Of a stretch of 7,193 nt of DNA, positions 5,656 through 7,193 are shown one piece after another (position 1 is the first letter of the stretch; each line of letters begins with the position of its first letter). Source of the DNA: Clostridia bacterium. GTDB lineage: Bacteria > Bacillota > Clostridia > Christensenellales > Aristaeellaceae. The notes below the pieces were generated by a model. That model searched no databases, was not told the DNA's origin, and saw only the letters and a list, made by a program, of their open reading frames with translations. Position numbers and translations under genes: made by a program. Location: the NCBI GenBank assembly GCA_016296675.1, contig JAEDIV010000131.1, positions 1-7,193 on the forward strand, written 5' to 3'.

Positions 5656-5754
5656 AGAATCGAATCCAATTGGACGCGCCGGAAATAGCGGATTTCCGCT
5701 TTGCCGATGCGTCGCATCGCCCGTATGGGCGTTAAGCAAAAAGGAGGACAAACC
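5656..5754 (+). promoter_or_regulatory. Structured leader of the Fe-S operon with a palindrome near the start of transcription
   Basis: The leader holds a perfect 10-bp palindrome TCCAATTGGA (5665-5674) just after the predicted start, suitable as an operator. It also holds three small hairpins: GGAAAT/ATTTCC (5681-5697), CGATGC/GCATCG (5705-5719) and GCCC/GGGC (5719-5730). The last two share base 5719. No known riboswitch class is recognised. The leader ends with AAGGAGG at 5740-5746 before ATG 5755. Confidence 0.4.
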
Positions 5755-6456
5755 ATGCAGTATACCCGCGAAGTAGAAGAAATGGTATGCGTGGCAAAGG
5801 GCCCCAACCACGGCCCCGCCCCGATCCCCGAAGAAGGCAAATGGGTTAAGGCGAAAGAGATCTGTGATATCTCCGGCTACACCCACGGCATCGGCTGGTG
5901 CGCTCCCCAGCAGGGCGCCTGCAAGCTGAGCCTGAACGTCAAAAACGGCGTTATCGAAGAAGCGCTCGTTGAGACCATCGGCTGCTCCGGCATGACCCAC
6001 TCCGCCGCCATGGCGAGCGAAATCCTGCCCGGCAAGACCATCCTCGAAGCCCTGAACACCGACCTCGTATGCGACGCGATCAACACCGCCATGCGCGAAT
6101 TGTTCCTGCAGATCGTTTACGGCCGCACCCAGTCCGCTTTCTCCGATGACGGCCTCAAAATCGGCGCCGGCCTCGAAGACCTCGGCAAGGGCCTCCGCTC
6201 CATGGTAGGCACCATGTACGGCACCAAGGCCAAGGGCACCCGTTACCTCGAGATGACCGAAGGCTACGTTCTCAAGATCGCTCTTGACAAGGACGAGCAG
6301 GTCTGCGGTTATCAGTATCTGTCCCTCGGCAAGATGATGGACGACATCAAGAAGGGCATCGAGCCCAACGATGCGTACACCAAGAACATCGGCACCTATG
6401 GCCGTTTCAAGGCCGAAGACGGCGCGGTCAAATGGATTGACCCGCGCAAAGAATAA
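5755..6456 (+). CDS. Iron-sulfur cluster assembly scaffold (IscU/NifU-N-like) protein, GGGtGRT-partner type
   Basis: A 233-residue cytoplasmic protein related to the IscU/NifU N-terminal scaffold that assembles Fe-S clusters. The scaffold-like part is about residues 40-130: GIGWCAPQQGACKLSL (C49, C56), a TIGCSGMTHSAA segment (C77) followed by an ILPGKTILEALN helix, then C106 (LVCDAIN). Other cysteines are C12, C37 and C184. The remaining roughly 100 residues are a C-terminal extension not present in IscU, which is usually about 130 residues. ATG 5755 is chosen over upstream in-frame TTG and ATG codons because AAGGAGG lies eight bases before it. The next gene starts 14 bases after the stop, and its ribosome binding site overlaps the stop codon, so the two are translationally linked. 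C-ending codons dominate, suggesting high expression. No cysteine desulfurase is in the window. Confidence 0.87.
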   Translation: MQYTREVEEMVCVAKGPNHGPAPIPEEGKWVKAKEICDISGYTHGIGWCAPQQGACKLSLNVKNGVIEEALVETIGCSGMTHSAAMASEILPGKTILEALNTDLVCDAINTAMRELFLQIVYGRTQSAFSDDGLKIGAGLEDLGKGLRSMVGTMYGTKAKGTRYLEMTEGYVLKIALDKDEQVCGYQYLSLGKMMDDIKKGIEPNDAYTKNIGTYGRFKAEDGAVKWIDPRKE

Positions 6457-6470
6457 GGAGGTGCACTTTA

Positions 6471-7193
6471 ATGGCTCTGTTTGAAAACTATGAAGGCCGC
6501 ATGCCCCAGCTCCAGCCCGTGCTCGACAAGTACGGCTTCAAGGATTTCGAAGAAGTTAAGGCGTACACCAATTCCAAGGGCGTAGACGCTTATAAGATCG
6601 TTGAAAGCACCCAGCCCATCTGCTTTGAAAACGCAAAGTGGGCCTATGAACTGGGCGCCGCCATCGCGCTTAAGAAGAACGTAAAGACCGCTGCCGAAGC
6701 TGCCAAGTGCATCGGCGAAGGCCTGCAGGCGTTCTGCATCCCCGGCTCCGTCGCTGACCAGCGTCAGGTTGGTATCGGCCACGGCAACCTCGGCGCAATG
6801 CTTCTTGACGAAGAGACCGAGTGCTTCGCGTTCTTAGCCGGCCACGAGTCCTTCGCCGCCGCTGAAGGCGCCATCAAAATCGCCCTCAACGCCAACAAGG
6901 TTCGCAAGAACCCCCTGCGCGTTATCTTAAACGGCCTCGGCAAGGACGCCGCCATGATCATCTCCCGCATCAACGGCTTCACCTACGTTGAGACCAAGTA
7001 TGACTACCTCTCCGCCGACGTTAAGGAAGACCATGCGCTTACCATCGTCAACAAGACCGCCTATTCCACCGGCGACCGCGCGAAGGTCAACTGCTACGGC
7101 GCTGACGACGTACGCGAAGGCGTAGCCATCATGTGGCACGAGAATGCCGATGTTTCCATCACCGGCAACTCCACCAACCCCACCCGTTTCCAG
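6471..7193 (+). CDS. GGGtGRT family protein, 3' end cut by the window
   Basis: An open frame of 241 codons runs to the window edge without a stop. The protein begins MALFENYEGRM and contains GSVADQRQVGIGHGNLGAMLL (92-112), LAGHESFAAAEGAIKIA (122-138), NGLGKDAAMIISRINGFTYV (154-173), CYGADDVREGVAIM (208-221) and SITGNSTNPTRFQ (229-241). I recognise these as the N-terminal two thirds of the GGGtGRT family. The motif that names it should follow just beyond the window end. Cysteines are C51, C80, C89, C118 and C208. The AAGGAGG site overlaps the stop codon of the scaffold gene and lies nine bases before ATG 6471. The biochemical function of the family is not known to me; its steady pairing with an Fe-S scaffold-like gene suggests a role in Fe-S metabolism. 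Codon use matches its partner. Confidence 0.9.
   Translation, partial: MALFENYEGRMPQLQPVLDKYGFKDFEEVKAYTNSKGVDAYKIVESTQPICFENAKWAYELGAAIALKKNVKTAAEAAKCIGEGLQAFCIPGSVADQRQVGIGHGNLGAMLLDEETECFAFLAGHESFAAAEGAIKIALNANKVRKNPLRVILNGLGKDAAMIISRINGFTYVETKYDYLSADVKEDHALTIVNKTAYSTGDRAKVNCYGADDVREGVAIMWHENADVSITGNSTNPTRFQ

Noticed and set aside
5701..5754. N-terminal extension of the Fe-S scaffold protein from the upstream in-frame TTG
   Set aside because: The region forms hairpins and contains the ribosome binding site for ATG 5755, so it is leader rather than coding sequence.

Overview
The window looks like a chromosomal segment of an anaerobic Gram-positive bacterium of the Clostridia (gut-type Oscillospirales/Christensenellales-like). 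The reasons are strong AAGGAGG-type ribosome binding sites on nearly every gene, a CUT1 sugar transporter of the LplB/LplC/YtcQ style, an iron-sulfur scaffold plus GGGtGRT gene pair, and a palindromic intergenic repeat of a kind I recall from gut Clostridia genomes. The exact lineage cannot be fixed from this sequence.

Left part (about 1-3844, minus strand): a three-gene ABC importer for an oligosaccharide-like ligand, transcribed right to left. Permease 1 (3780-2830) and permease 2 (2811-1885) are separated by only 18 bases. A 264-base gap follows, filled mostly by a 157-bp inverted-repeat element, and then the solute-binding protein gene (1620-142). A near-consensus promoter precedes permease 1. 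Similar 14-base operator-like sites lie about 65-90 bases upstream of the permease 1 and binding-protein start codons. No ATPase gene is present, as is usual for this transporter family. The binding protein has an ordinary signal peptide but no lipobox cysteine. Strong hairpins fill positions 1-105.

Middle (about 4005-5645, plus strand): divergently transcribed from the transporter is a single 511-residue protein. It fuses an N-terminal DEDDh 3'-5' exonuclease, a short Cys/His zinc-ribbon-like segment, a run of ten basic residues and a C-terminal HD domain of the (p)ppGpp-hydrolase (SpoT/MESH1) type. Both enzyme domains keep their visible catalytic residues. This is the most unusual object in the window. 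Its start is a GTG at 4069, and it ends at a hairpin terminator.

Right part (about 5627-7193, plus strand): a two-gene operon of an IscU/NifU-like iron-sulfur scaffold protein and a GGGtGRT family protein, the latter cut by the window end. Its promoter overlaps the preceding terminator, and a structured leader of roughly 90 bases precedes the first gene. Strongly C-ending codon use suggests high expression.

The three units appear functionally independent: sugar import, RNA/alarmone turnover and Fe-S metabolism. Three predicted promoters share the same TGCTATAAT extended -10 sequence.
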